Shown here one piece after another: positions 21,861-34,400 of a DNA stretch of 64,000 nucleotides (positions are counted from its first letter, which is position 1; every line of letters starts with the position of its first letter). The stretch is from Dendrophyllia cribrosa (lineage: Eukaryota > Cnidaria > Anthozoa > Scleractinia > Dendrophylliidae): positions 21,658,570 through 21,722,569 of the forward strand of contig JAJLRJ010000002.1 in the NCBI GenBank assembly GCA_024195265.1, given 5' to 3'. A program made the translations under genes and the position numbers. The notes under the pieces are model-generated. The model saw nothing but the letters and a program-made list of their open reading frames with translations. It was not told the origin of the DNA and did no database searches.

Positions 21861-23065
21861 TAATAGCGGAGCTCTTGCGGAGCTCCATACTCATAGAACC
21901 TATGCCCGTCATTTTTCATGGTCATGGCTAGCGGGATTTTTTGCGGGCGCGTCCGTGTGTGTGTCCGAGCGAGCGAGTGAGCGTTGGGCAGGGCTAGCTC
22001 GCGGGCGCGTATGACGTCCCAAAACATACGCGTATGACGTCTCATAACATCCGTGATCTCAGCAATTTTGAAATCAGAGCGAGGCATTGTTTTTTGCGCG
22101 GCTAAACGTCCGATGTCACGTCACGTTTTTTGTTGGATCTTTTGGAGAAAGAGAAAACCGTTTTCAAATAAAAGTCGTTTTTCCCTGCATTTTTTCGCGG
22201 TTTGCTACTCAAGACAGGGATACGAATTAGGGGATATTCAGAAGCGAAGCCGCTATAGTGGAAAAAGATAGCTTTCAGGAATAAAATCTTGCTTCGAGGA
22301 ACTTCATACGTTTTTATCAATGCGGGAGCAATGCGGGGAGATGTTTCTTCTTCGTATTTCAGAATCAAAGAAGCGGAGATTTAAAGAATTTCCAAGCAGT
22401 CGAGGGACTTAAAGGTTGAACAAATTACATTTTTCGATGGGAATTTATGTTCATATCAATCTGTGATTGACGTTTTCTTTGTGTTCTCGTTAGTTTTAGA
22501 TAATTGTTTATAAAACGTGCTCAAATTCAGTCGTATTGATTTCTTGAATTTCATCGAAGAAAGCTCGGCCTCGATGCGCTATAAATGGTACGCGTTTTGC
22601 TTTTAAACATAAACTTATGGAGATTTTAATAAAATTTTTCGAAAGAAGATTGTGTTATCCATTTTTATGTGTTTGTTTATTCATTACATAGATCGAAAAG
22701 CGATTTTATGTAAACAAAACAAGACTTGGATTTTATAGCTCCAACTTCACTCGCGTCGCCTTATCTAAAGATGTCTGTGTATTTTTTGCAATTTTGATTT
22801 CCAAATCAATTTCTCGGGCAATTTTCGATACGCAACAGGTGTATTAAATTAGTCATACTAGTTATACTAGACCGAGAAAAAGTTGAGTTTTTGTGAACTT
22901 TTGTACCGTCTAAATGTACTGTGCAGACGGTTGCGTACATAGTACTGTTTTTGAGAATTGTTAAAATTAAAAAATAGCCTGGTCGTTTATCTTAATTCTT
23001 GGGTTTCGACCTTTCATTTTAGTTAAGCTTATTGTCGGCTTTCTGTTAAAAGGGCTCCGCTGTTA
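21861..23065 (+). mobile_element. 1.2-kb TIR transposon relic, copy 1
   Basis: Ends TAGCGGAGCTC and GGGCTCCGCTGTTA are inverted. The whole segment matches 50075-51283 in reverse complement (shared CTAGCGGGAT, CGGACACAC-rich GC block, GTCGAGGGACTTAAAGGT, ATTGACGTTTTCTTTGTGTT, GTTTCGACCTTTCA). No intact transposase seen. Confidence 0.75.
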
Positions 23066-23149
23066 GGCAAAGCCTATCTATATATATTAATTTATAATTT
23101 GTTGCTTAGAGAATTGGCTTATTCGTACCGAAATGCGTATATCGTGCCC

Positions 23150-24670
23150 ATACGTTTTGATCAACGTTAAAAACAGGACTGCTTTTAAACCTGGAGAGCA
23201 TCTTTCAAATTCAAAGAACGAGCATTTTTTTTTAAGTTTTGCTGTGAATTTTATAACAAGTCATTTTCAAAGGAGATCGTGCGCAAATGTGCAAACAGGA
23301 CTGCCTTTAAACACAGAGAGTATTTCGCAAAGAGCAGGACTTTTTCAATTTCCTTGAATTGTCCAGTTTATTACACATCCTCCTCCGCAAAACGTGTACA
23401 GAAATAGATAGATCATGTACAAAGATTTTGAACAACCCTAAAAAAGCTGTGTTTAAACTCGGAGAACATTTCGCAAATTCAAAACGCAAGACCTTTTTAA
23501 TCCGTGAATACGCGAAGCGTAATGAACGAGTTATCGGAGACGATGGCAAATTCACTCACTCACTCGACTCGCTCACTCGCTCGTTTATCACTCAGCTGTA
23601 AACTGAGTGACGTAATGCTTTATTACGAATGCGTTTTGTAACAAGAACAACGTGAATCCAGCGATAAAAATAACTAATTTGTTGTAAACGAATATAAACA
23701 ACAATAAGCTTAGAGATGTTTCGCATTTGGAGTCTTTTAATGCAAAATTAAAACCGATCTGCAGACTTCAAACGGACTTTTCAACAGAGACACGCGTATC
23801 TACCTTGAAATAACAAAAATTAAACTTGTAAGCATGTATTTCCCGATAGTCATGTGGTTAGCTCGTTTCTCTTCCTGCTGATGGCCCGGGTTCGAATCTT
23901 GGCGGAGGCATTTAATTTATTTTCTATTTTTATTTTGTTTCTTTTTTTTTCGAACTGGACATTGTGAAAGTGATGTAGTTGTTTTTTTTTTCGTTCAACG
24001 TCGTTCACTTTTCAAAAAATATCGAACCATGTTTATACAAACATAAGCTTACGCAATATTGCGTCACGCGTTAGCTCGTAGTACAAGGTTCGAAGCTGGC
24101 ATTTATATCATGTTAGTTGCAAATTCAGTCAACTTTCACGTCGTCAGTGGATCTGTTCCTCAAGTGAAAATATATCCTTCCGTTTTTCTACTGAAAAGTG
24201 TATGTAGACCTTAAATATCACACAAATCATATCGCAGATTACTGTATCTTTTTTAAATATCAATCCGTATTTTTAATTTACGGCATACCGTACATTGCGT
24301 TGCGCGTTGAAATAAATTTGGCAATCTTATCGAAGGTGTGCAGAGCATTTCTTGTTCACGGGATGGGTTACAGGAGCTTTTGATTAAATTTCATTGTCTA
24401 GTTTATAGGGGGATGTGTAACCGAAAATTGTCGGTGTACAAAACCTTTGATCGATATTGACAACAGGGCTACCTCTAAATACATTGAGTATTTAGCAATT
24501 CAAAGAGCAAGGAATTTTTTCAATTGTCATGTCCAGTTAATAACTGCCTCCCTTCCAGAGTAGCGTTTACAGATATCCGTAGAGCATGCGCAAAGATTTT
24601 TGATCAACTTTGAAAACGGGGTTGCCATTAAACTCGGAGAGCATTTCGTAAATTCAAAGAGAAATACACT
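23150..24670. repeat. Dispersed degenerate repeat, about five units
   Basis: Units near 23150, 23285, 23410, 24440 and 24590 share the theme GATCAACNTTNAAAACNGG, TTTAAACTCGGAGA and CATTTCGCAAATTCAAAGAG with 70-85% visual similarity. Some stretches are open, but frames are not conserved between units. Confidence 0.55.
23848..23915 (+). repeat. tRNA-derived (SINE-like) sequence
   Basis: Has a box A-like GTGGTTAGCTCG and box B-like GGGTTCGAATC with tRNA-like spacing, but acceptor stems do not pair convincingly. More likely a SINE head or tRNA relic than a working tRNA gene. Confidence 0.45.
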
Positions 24671-24679
24671 GGACAAAAC

Positions 24680-25787
24680 AATTGAGGATTGGATTAAACG
24701 ATAATAACTTTTAAATGCTTTAACTAAATTCCATTAAAGACGGCAACATAAGGTGACAAGAAAATTTTACACATGCAAAATTATCTAAATACCTCAGTGT
24801 TTACAATAAGTCCATAAGAAAGGCGGGAAAGTACGTGTGACCGATAGTTTTTCGCGCCAAAAATTCGCCCTGGTTGTGCAATGTATCAATCAGCACTGAA
24901 AACTGATGTAAAATGCAACTTCTCTGTCTAACGTCCTAAAGTAGGGGAGGGCCAGTCAGGGTGAAGTACGGTAACTACAAAGGACGTAGGTAGCCGTGAA
25001 GCACTGACTGGAACCCTAAAACGGATTGGTAAATTGATTCATTTTTCTTAGAAAATAACACATGGTTCTCAATGGTTACAATTATCACGAAAAATCCTTT
25101 TAAAAAGGTAAATTTAAACAATACTTTCTACAAACAGAAATGTATTTCCAAAAGATTTATCCCATAAACTGGGAAAAGAGCAGACAGAAAACATTTATCC
25201 GCGACAAAAAATCATGAAGACTTGATGTAGCGGTTAGCGGTGCACTTGCAGAAACTACAGTTTAATACTGAATCAGAAAAAAAAACTTCAAAAGGACAGA
25301 AAAGGCTCTTTTACGACAGGTAATACATGAACCCTTTGAAAAAGTATCGGGATATGAAGAGAAGCAATAGCAAAACTCATGTCAGGAGGGAAATTACTGG
25401 AACGACTCAACAACGTGTCGACTCGTGCCAGCGCCGATTCCTGATAGGACTCGAAAAGCCCTATGTTGAATGCCCTTTACTGCCAAGAAGGATGCAAAGC
25501 ACCCCTTTAAGCGCCAGTTCCACACTATACGTGTGGTAGCTGTTGGCTGGGGACAGCACTGCCATGCTGTGCATTGTTTTCCACTAGTTTTCAATGTGTT
25601 TTTAAATTCCAATCGTTTTAATTGCGTTTATTTTGTTTTTCTTCTGCAATTTTTAGCAGGAATTGATTTCTTATTGGCCCGACCTTCCTCTTAAAAAAAA
25701 AAGACAGAAAAAGGTAATACCAGAGCAACAAGAATGAGCGGAAAACGCGAGTCATGCATACATCGGCTGAAGAGAAGATAAAGTAAA
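24680..25787. other. No gene recognised
   Basis: Mixed-composition sequence with several short ORFs (for example 25327-25539) lacking motifs, conserved splice context or neighbours on the same strand. Confidence 0.5.
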
Positions 25788-26065
25788 GCCGAAAACTGTG
25801 AAACATGTTGCCTGACAGTTTGAGAAAACTCCTCTCCATCCTGAAAGGACAGATCCGTAAGATTGAACTTTGATTGAACTTGAACTTTGATTTGACATGA
25901 ACTTTGAACTTTGATTGAAGTGCTGTTGAACTAAACGGAAATAGCGCTAAATTCATTCGTTATTATTATTTTTACCAGGTACAGAAAAATCTCGTCAGCT
26001 GGGCTAAATTGCTCTTCATGCGGGTTTACCGTATTTCAAAACTCTCTGGTGCATTCCACTAGCCC

Positions 26066-26070
<5 letters not shown>
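25788..26070. repeat. Direct duplication of gene B 3'-flank sequence, distal copy
   Basis: Matches 26660-26903 (shared GCCGAAAACTGTGAAACATG, TGCCTGACAGTTTGAG, GCTGTTGAACTAAACGGAAA, CTCTCTGGTGCATTCCACTA). It carries an extra internal run of TTGAACTTTGA-type units at about 25862-25920. Confidence 0.85.

Positions 26071-26102
<32 letters not shown>
26067..26102. repeat. Poly-C tract (36 C)
   Basis: The longest homopolymer of the window, at the end of the distal duplication copy; the proximal copy has only short C-runs at the same place. Confidence 0.95.
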
Positions 26103-26295
26103 ACGAATCTTTTCGGTGAAATATTTGTTGAAAAGGATTTAGTCATCTTAAAAATTCGTTATTAAAAAACACTAAAATCTTTCATGTTTGAGAATTGGGC
26201 TGATCTACTTTTTTTCCACATTTATTCACACGAAACAGATGAAAATAGTTTAACTTTTCCAAATAGTACGTTCCTAAGAAATAATGTCCACAACA

Positions 26296-26305
26296 TTTAT
26301 TTATT
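26296..26305 (-). terminator. Candidate polyadenylation signals of gene B
   Basis: Overlapping AATAAA hexamers on the minus strand about 610 bp past the stop codon; another at 26221-26226. Chosen only by position and motif; the true 3' end is unknown. Confidence 0.3.
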
Positions 26306-26659
26306 TTTACAAAATGACCACTGTCAGCTTTCTGATACAAAACTAAAATAGTTATTACTCTTTGTTGTCTCAAAACAATGAGCCTTAAATAAACATATAT
26401 GAATACTATTTTATAATAAGTGCAATGTCTTAAGCTTAATCTAACTTAGTTAATAAATGGACATGATCGGATTTTACCAATTCAAAATCTTCGTTAGAAC
26501 TACGTCTACAATCCATCACTTATACAATAAAATGGAGAGAATATTCTCTTGCTACAGCACACACGTCTACATCTGACGGTTCCCCTTACAATCTTAGTAC
26601 TCAGTTTGCATTGTTACATGTTGCATGTTACATGGGAAGCAATTTCTCAGATACTTAGG

Positions 26660-26903
26660 GCCGAAAACTGTGAAACATGTTGCCTGACAGTTTGAGAAAA
26701 CTTCCCTCCATCCTGAAAAGGCAGATCCGTAAGATTGAACTCACTTTAAAGCGCTGTTGAACTAAACGGAAATAGCGCTAAATTCGTTATTACTATTATT
26801 TTTTACCAAATATATAAAAATCTCTTCAGCTAGGCGAAATTGCTCTATATGCGGGTTTTACTGTATTTCAAAACTCTCTGGTGCATTCCACTAACCCCCT
26901 CCC
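26660..26903. repeat. Direct duplication, gene-proximal copy (within presumed 3' UTR)
   Basis: Starts about 15 bp after the gene B stop codon and is repeated about 870 bp further downstream. Confidence 0.85.
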
Positions 26904-26916
26904 ATCCCCATTACTT

Positions 26917-28412
26917 CTAAACAGACGACTCCGTTGTCCTCGAGTCTTCACTCCGTGGAGACATTAAATTGTGACGTTCACTCATAAGCATCATTTCTAG
27001 TAGCATTTCTTCATCTTCCTCTACGACTGATAGAGTTCTGCATCTGTCTCGTAAAGAAGACAGCTTTTCGTTTAACTCAATAAAAGTGCCTCTTGATTTG
27101 TTCTTTCCGTAGACCCGTCTATAATCATTGTCTTCATCACTGGAATCGTCCACGTACCATTTCTCTTCTTTCTGAGGGCTAATGCTGTTAAACAGCATGT
27201 TAAACCCAAAGATCTCTTTAAACCTCTTCATTAAGAACTCCACAAGTTCAGGATCAGTTTCTGAATCTTTAACTGTTTCTCTATCCCCAAAAGCAGCGTT
27301 TATTATGGAAACAAACATGTTAAGAAGAATGAGCTCCATCAGAACACTGTAGGTGAAAAATAAGGCAGGACCGATGATTCGATCGACCTCTTGCAGGTCA
27401 TGGAAGTAGGATGCACCCAGAAGGGCGTTCAGCAAAGCTTGAAACGCCGATGGAAGAGAAATGAAGTCTTCTAAATGAGTACCGAACGATATGTGAGACA
27501 ATAGCACGAACGGGAGAAACCAAAACAGGAATTGCACCATGAAGAGTAAAATTTCCTCGCGCATGTTAGAAAATGTTTGATTGAGAAGTTTGATGTGGTT
27601 GTTGTACCGCAAAAGGTGCAAGAACTTGATCGTTGTGAGGAATACAACAAACGCTATCATATACGTATCAATTTCGTTCCACGTTAGCAGCATAGAGAAG
27701 CTGACGAAAACAAAGGGATTCTCGCTCAGATCTTTTATAGTTTCGTTAATGCTCGCCATCTTGACAAAGTACAGAACGATGGACACTAACGCAAACAGGA
27801 CTTGAAACAGATCAACGAGATTCCAGAATTTACTGAAAAATGCCAGTCTTTGGTGATACAACCGTTTGATAACTTTGTAAAGGAAAAATAGGATAACCAA
27901 ACAAATGATAAGCTCGGCTGCCAATGCCACATTACCAAGCTCCCCCAGGTACCTGTATAGCCGTATGGTATCAATCCTACGGAATGTTATTACTCCCCCG
28001 GTCGGCACCGCCTCGGCCAATAGGGTAATGACACTAAAAAGGTTGACCTGCGCGTTATAAACAGTTAGCTCTACGAAAATTCCGCGTGAGCGGCGATCAA
28101 GCCATTTGTGGAACGCCAGTTCCGAAATTACCTCTCGCGCCTTAGAAATGTAGTAGCCAAGCTCTGCCACATACCCTCCCCCTGAGTACCAGGTTGTGGT
28201 GCCCCACATGGGAACGCCTTTTAGATCGGTAGCCGTGTAATAACGCCAAGGCCTGGGGCATAACTCATGCGATATGTTTTCTGCTGGTATATCTGGAGAA
28301 ACTGGTATCCATTCAGGTTGATAAATGTTCGTATCTTCGTCGTCCACTGTGTAGAGCCCGTAGCAATCATTGGCTAAGTATTTGATTAACGGAATGTCAT
28401 AGCTGCAAGAAT
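26917..28412 (-). CDS. Gene B exon 22: polycystin TOP domain and TM7-11 channel, C-terminus
   Basis: Acceptor TTTTTTTGCAG completes an Asp codon (phase 1), then 497 residues to TAG at 26917-26919. The N-terminal half is the extracellular polycystin (TOP) domain (CSYDIP, WYSGGGYVAELG, FVELTVYNAQVNLFSVI). Five hydrophobic helices follow: LAAELIICLVILFFLY, VDLFQVLFALVSIVLYF, MIAFVVFLTTIKFLHLL, ILLFMVQFLFWFLPFVLL and FFTYSVLMELILLNMFVSII. The pore loop reads NALLGASYF where polycystin-2 types have L-G-D, so the acidic filter residue is absent. The tail is acidic with a possible short coiled coil (IELNEKLSSLRDRCR). PKD1-family subunits normally pair with a PKD2-type partner. Confidence 0.95.
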
Positions 28413-31400
28413 CTGCAAAAAAATATATGTGATTAATCACATATATATATACAGCAAAGATATATACAGCTATTTCAATTAACGTTGAAATATGAAAGCT
28501 TAAAGACAAGACCGCAAGGTAGTATGGGTTAGGGTTAATAGCCATTGCATAAAAAATCTCGCGCCACTTTCTCAACCAATCATAAGTAAAACCAAAACTA
28601 ATCGTGACTTGCTCGCATGCGTTTTCGCGCGCTTGGCGCCGGCGATGTGTACTTGCTTCGAGCTCTGATTGGTTCATTGGATTGTTTATGACTGTTGTGA
28701 TTGGTCAGAGTAATTACTTTGGTTTTGGTTTTACGACACTTAATTGAAAACTGCTCTATCATTAAAGCACTTAATTCCTATTTGTTTTTGTTTTTTTGTA
28801 TTTTCTATGACAACGTTTCTGCAATTAGGTGTATAAAGCGGTTTTCAATTGAGTGTAATAAAGCTAAAGCCAAAGTTATTACTCAGTAATTACTTTGACC
28901 AATCACAACAGACGCAGACAATCCACTGAACCAACCAGAACTCGTAGCAAATACATGTAGCCGGCGCCAAGCGCGGGAAAACGCGTGTAAGCAAGTCGCG
29001 ATTGTTTTTTATGTTTTACTTCTGATTGGTTGAGAAAGTGGCGCGAGATTTTTTTAGCCAATCACGAAGCGTAGCAATACAAAACCAAAGCAATCACTAA
29101 ATTACTTTCAATACTCAATTAAAAAAAGCGCTCTAGATATTCCTGGAGCGAAGTAGATAACAATCAAGCGACAAAACTCACGAAAAACATAAAGGGGCTA
29201 TGTCACCTATTTTTAGTATCACTTTGAAAAGCCCAAAAACATATTTGTTAGCAAATACTCTACCAGTGCACAGAAACTAGTATTCGTTATCTTTGGCTGC
29301 GGATGGTCAGGATGGAAATGGATTGCAACTTGAAAAAATTGGCCAATTTTTTCACGTTCCTCCCAAGTGTCGTGGAAAAATCGCAGAAAAATGTATTATG
29401 GTTTGTTCTTCCTTGAATAAATCACTTGGTATTTTCTTCTTGGTGTTCTAAGAACAATGTTACAACTATTTGGTGTATTTTGACCAAAACACAGCAGAAT
29501 CTGCGTGACAATGCCCCTTTAATGCTGCTTGAATGTTTTAGTTACTCCTAATTACCGAAACTCTGGGAAGCGCGATTTAGTATCTGTTCAGTCAACATTT
29601 GAAATCAGTTGCCTTGCGGGCACATCACTATTAAGGCCTGTACAAACGAACGCAGCATGTTGGCACAACATTACCCAACATTGTTGGGTGATGTTGTGTC
29701 AACATGTTGGTCGACATGAGCATGTTGGTCTGGGAACGATATTTACCCAAAAGTCTTTCAATTTGTCCTTAATAATAATAATAATAATAATAATAACTTT
29801 ATTAACGTGTCATTCGTTCTAGTTTACAATTCGCGGCTGACACGACCTTCCTCTTTCCATTTGTTAGCATGTTCTAAACGAGCTCTTCGCTTTCCGCCAT
29901 CTTGACGGAGAAACCAGACGTCGTTTCGCAAAGGCCACCAGACGCAAAACGACGTCTGTAGTTCTCAGGCTATCCGCTATCTTGTTTGTTATGTTTCGCA
30001 TGACAGAGCATTCAGTGCACACGCGCAAGCCCAACAATGTTGCGCAAACTGTGCAAACCGTGCAAACGAAAGAAATGTTGGCAGATGTTGGGCGAAAAGT
30101 TTGACCGATTTCAAACTTCACGCAACATGTGCCAACATCATGCAACATTGTCCAACATGATGTACAAACGATCACAACATGTTGCGCCCAACATGATGTG
30201 CCAACATGTTGCGTTCGTTTGCACGGGCCTTTACAGTAATGTGCAAAAGTAATGTAAACATACTTTGCCGAAATTATGGATGGACATCCCGTCATTACAG
30301 ACAGGAGTTGTCGAGTTGAATTTTCCGGGAACACGACTGACACAAAATAACTCCCGCTTTTGCAGACTTTCTCTATTACAAAACCAAGTCGTGGTCCGGA
30401 GAGTGTCCGTTATATCAGGAGTTCAATTTAAGCGAGTGTCTATAATAGATTCGCGGAGATCTGCAGCAATGTTTCACATAACTTGTTTGAGATGTCCGCT
30501 TTACTTGAATCGAAACAATAAAATTAACGTTCCGTGGGTGAATGAAGCTCCGTTAATCCGTTATAGCGGGAAGTCAGGAATAGCATCCACGATAGGGGTA
30601 TGTTGGTAATAGGGAGATGTTGGTAATAGGGGTATGTTGGCAATAGGGGGGTGTTGGTAATAGGGGTATGTTGGTAATAGAGGAATGTTCGTAATGGTGG
30701 GGTGTTCGTTTTTGTTATGACGGCGGGTTGTAATTGTGGTTATTTCATTTACCGCGTGGCACTAAATTTTTGCGGGTTCCCGCAATTATTTTCGAAAAAA
30801 TTTACTCAACAGTCGAAATATAGACAAAAATCACCTTTTATACACGTCATATAAAATTATGTTACTGTAGTCCCCATTTTCTTAGAACGTCTCATTTGGG
30901 TTCAGAATTGTAATAGTGACATTAACTAATGTGTTTTATATCTGCATGTTGTTTCACCTGTATTTCGATTGCATGAACTCAAAAAAAAACGAAAATCAGT
31001 TGTACTTCCAATTCCCAGCAAGAAAAAAGACAATGTTTCGTTATCGCAAAAATTAGTTCCCGCAAACACAAAAAATCACCCATCCACAAAATTGAACTCC
31101 CGCAAGAATTTAGTGGCAAATGGTAGTAGGGTGTCAGTAATAGCGAGGTTTCGCTAGACGAGAGTTAAATGTATTTAAAAAAACACTTTGACTTTTCTAT
31201 TGTTGCAATTTGCTTCGGATCTTACCGCTCTTAATCCTGAGCTGTCTGATCCGTGCCATGCCAACAAGAGCTGAACACCTGTCAATCATCAGTCCATCTT
31301 CTGACGCGGAAGGCGCCTTGCCGTTATACCATGGACCCACGAAAATGGTTGGTATGAAAGAATTCATAGCCCAGAACCACACTTCCGAATATGTTTGAGC

Positions 31401-34400
31401 CTAAAGGGAAGGAATAGGAATGGGTCGATTAGAAGTCCACTATCGAAACATAATTTCAATAAAACGCTCGCACTCCAAATGTCAGTTCTCTTAAACCTCA
31501 ACTGAATATCACAAAGAAGCGCAGAACGATATTGAAATGCCTTACACCAACTATTTTGATAATTCTTGAACTATATGATTCTGATGGAGACGCTTGTTGT
31601 ACCCGTGGTATATGAACTGAACCAAAACACCCAATTTTAGCAGGGAAGTCCTCCCTACTCTCCCTAAAGTTGAGGAGTCCAATGCGCTATGGTGAGTGGT
31701 TAGCACGTCTGACGTTTCGAGCCGTTGTAAATTCATCGTGTTATGAAATCGAAGTATATGTGTGTACTGCATTCCCAGCTTCCCACTAGTCGGAACTCCT
31801 ATCATTTAATATTCCATTTGCAATGTTGTGTTTTATATATAATAACTTATTCACAGTATTAATAAAGGAATAGTTTGAAGAGCGCAGGTTAGTAATACAT
31901 ATAGGGTGTATTCCTGTTAGAGGCTTGCCAGTATAGTTAGCGATAATCCATGAAGGGCCTTAACAGTGATGAGGAGAACTTTTAAAACTTTTCATTTCGT
32001 TTTCATTTCATTGTTTGGCTCAAAGAATCTTTGGCTACTTTCTCAAACAAACATAGGTACAACAATACCTGATCGTGTCATGCCCGCATTGACATTTTTC
32101 TTGCGCTTGGCGCCATCTACTAAACACGTATTTGCTTCAAGTTTTCATTTATTCATTGTTGTCTGCATCTGTTGTGATTGGCCAAAACGTACAACGGTTT
32201 TGGTTTGCGACGTGCTACACTGCAATATCTACTCTACAAACTATATATAAAAGGTGTAATGTGTGAATGAGAAACTGGCAAACGTCTTACCGATAACGAG
32301 AGTTGATTCTCCAAATGATTTGTCATCTCATATGCAATAGGATCACGGTGACCATACGCTACCACGAGCAGAAGAAGAAGAAACGTGGAATACAACACCA
32401 CATCTGTCATGATTTGTGATGACTTCATCTCCTTCATCCTTTTCAGCTTTGCCTTTTTAAGATCCTTTATCTGCAAAGGCTGACACTCGTCACCACAGGC
32501 ATCATTATCATCAAACTGTTGAAATGAAATCGTTGAATAGAATGAACGCCTTGTCCTTCAGTAGCCAGCGGGAGCAGCCCAATTCCAGAGAAGGACAGTG
32601 GGATAAGAAGGGACAGATAGCGTGATACTGAGGTTTGGGGATCTTGAGTTTTCGGGATCTTGATGTTACCTTTTAGGGTTTCCATTGGCAAGGAGCGGCC
32701 CCGTTCCGTTATATTCAATTAAAAAGCCCAACCCCTTATCCCCCTCTCTCCGGAAATTGAGGCCAAATGAAAACTGGCCTGTTTCAGGTGTTCAGATAGT
32801 GAGGAGCAAAGGAAAGGCTGTGTACCGCCTGGAAAAACGATATTTCGAGCGCGGTTGGAGAGGAGAGGAGAGGAAATGGGCCTTCCTCCACTTGCATTCT
32901 TCTCTTCCCGTCGCTTGCCACTATCTAAGCGCTTGGAACACTGTCGATGGTAGCAAAGCTCGGGTAAAATTAATTGTATTCTTCCACAGTGAAGTAAATT
33001 ATGAGGACTAATAGCCATTTTATTACTTTTACCATTTATATTAAATTTCAACTCAGCGTTCTTACCATTTCGGTGGAATAACTTGCTTCTTTTTCGAGAT
33101 CGTTCTTCGTGATATTTTTAAAAAATCGTTTGCGCTTTTCTTTGTGTTCCATATGAAACTTTACGAAGAACGCAAGCATCGCCGAAAACATGGCAACCTT
33201 AATCGGTTGAGAGATGGCGGCATCTTGAAAGAAAGAGACAAAGAATGAAAGGAGCCATTGTTCAGATTTTTCTTTTCCCCATTGTATAGAGTACAACAGG
33301 GTAAAAAAGGCTGATGCCAACACAGAAACGAAACATAGAACCCAGGCCACGTAGTACAAGAAACGGTACAACTGTTTTTTCCAGTTGGAGCTGGGGTTTG
33401 TTGGCTGCGTTTTCGTAAGGTCAAGGGTACTCTTAGTAGTTGTTAATCCTTCATTAGAAGAATAATCGTGAGAGTCTTCAGGTGACAAGAAGGTCGACAG
33501 ACTGTTCGTGGAGATTGTATTTTCCATAGAGAGGTATTTTAAAGACGATTTTCTACGTCTGAATTGTCGAGTAAAGGCGATTGGTTTTGCCTTGGCCAGA
33601 GGACTTTTCTTTTTTTCCTCCTCCATGTCGGGCTCAGGCGTAGGTGCAGTCGAAGGTGCAGTCGTAGGCGCAGTCGTAGTCGCAGTCACCGTAGACGAAG
33701 TTTTACGAAACAGCTGAGTCATAGCCAGGTTGATTGGAAATATGATTAAACTGCTCTGGATTCCGATCATGAGTTGGCGCACGCTTATCCTCAGCGGACC
33801 GAGATAGAAAACTGGAGAAGTATCTATCCGTCCGTCGTCGTAGAACATGGCGTTTGTGATCATGGTGCAGAACAGAAGAGACAAGCAACATGATGCACGC
33901 TGTACGCGGGAAAAGCTGCTTTGTGGTGGTTTCGCCGCTACTGAAATCCAAATATGCTCATCATAAAGGCCATCTGCACTGTTCGACAAAAACAAATGCT
34001 TGTAATTGGTTATTTCGTCGATACCTGCAACATATATTACTTTGTCTGTTTTCCCTTCCTCGCTTTCAACCGCCAGCAACTCTCCACACATGAAGCTCCA
34101 CTTCTCGTCGCTCCTAGTGTCCCTTATGACCACGTGATCAAGATTCCACGAGGGACTGTCTCCTGAATTATCATGCCATATATGGAGATATAACAGCTGG
34201 CCTAGCCAACTTGGAAGGTAAAGGGTGCAATTAACCACCGAACCTCTGTTGAATTTCATTTTAGTGAGCTTGCTCAGTGGAAGCACACCGCTGGACCCGT
34301 CTTCTCCAACAATAATCAAGGTCACGTTAGCCGTGGTGCCCGAGTTTTTTGCCTTACCGGTAGATATTGTGATTTCGTAGGAGTAAGGATTCCATGACTT

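Noticed and set aside
23848..23915. A tRNA gene
   Set aside because: Box-like motifs are present but the acceptor and anticodon stems do not pair; listed as tRNA-derived repeat only.
25327..25956. Small ORFs on both strands downstream of gene B
   Set aside because: No motif, no splice context, no homologue recognised; composition like the surrounding non-coding DNA.
29864..30343. 159-residue minus-strand ORF, Cys-rich
   Set aside because: It lies within the CAACATGTTG element and mirrors its repeated words.
30594..30710. Possible CRISPR-like array
   Set aside because: 18-bp contiguous degenerate units without spacers.
31676..31760. tRNA-like box A sequence on the + strand
   Set aside because: No matching box B or pairing stems.
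33508..34166. Plus-strand ORFs in the PLAT exon
   Set aside because: Shadow frames of the well-supported minus-strand exon 19.
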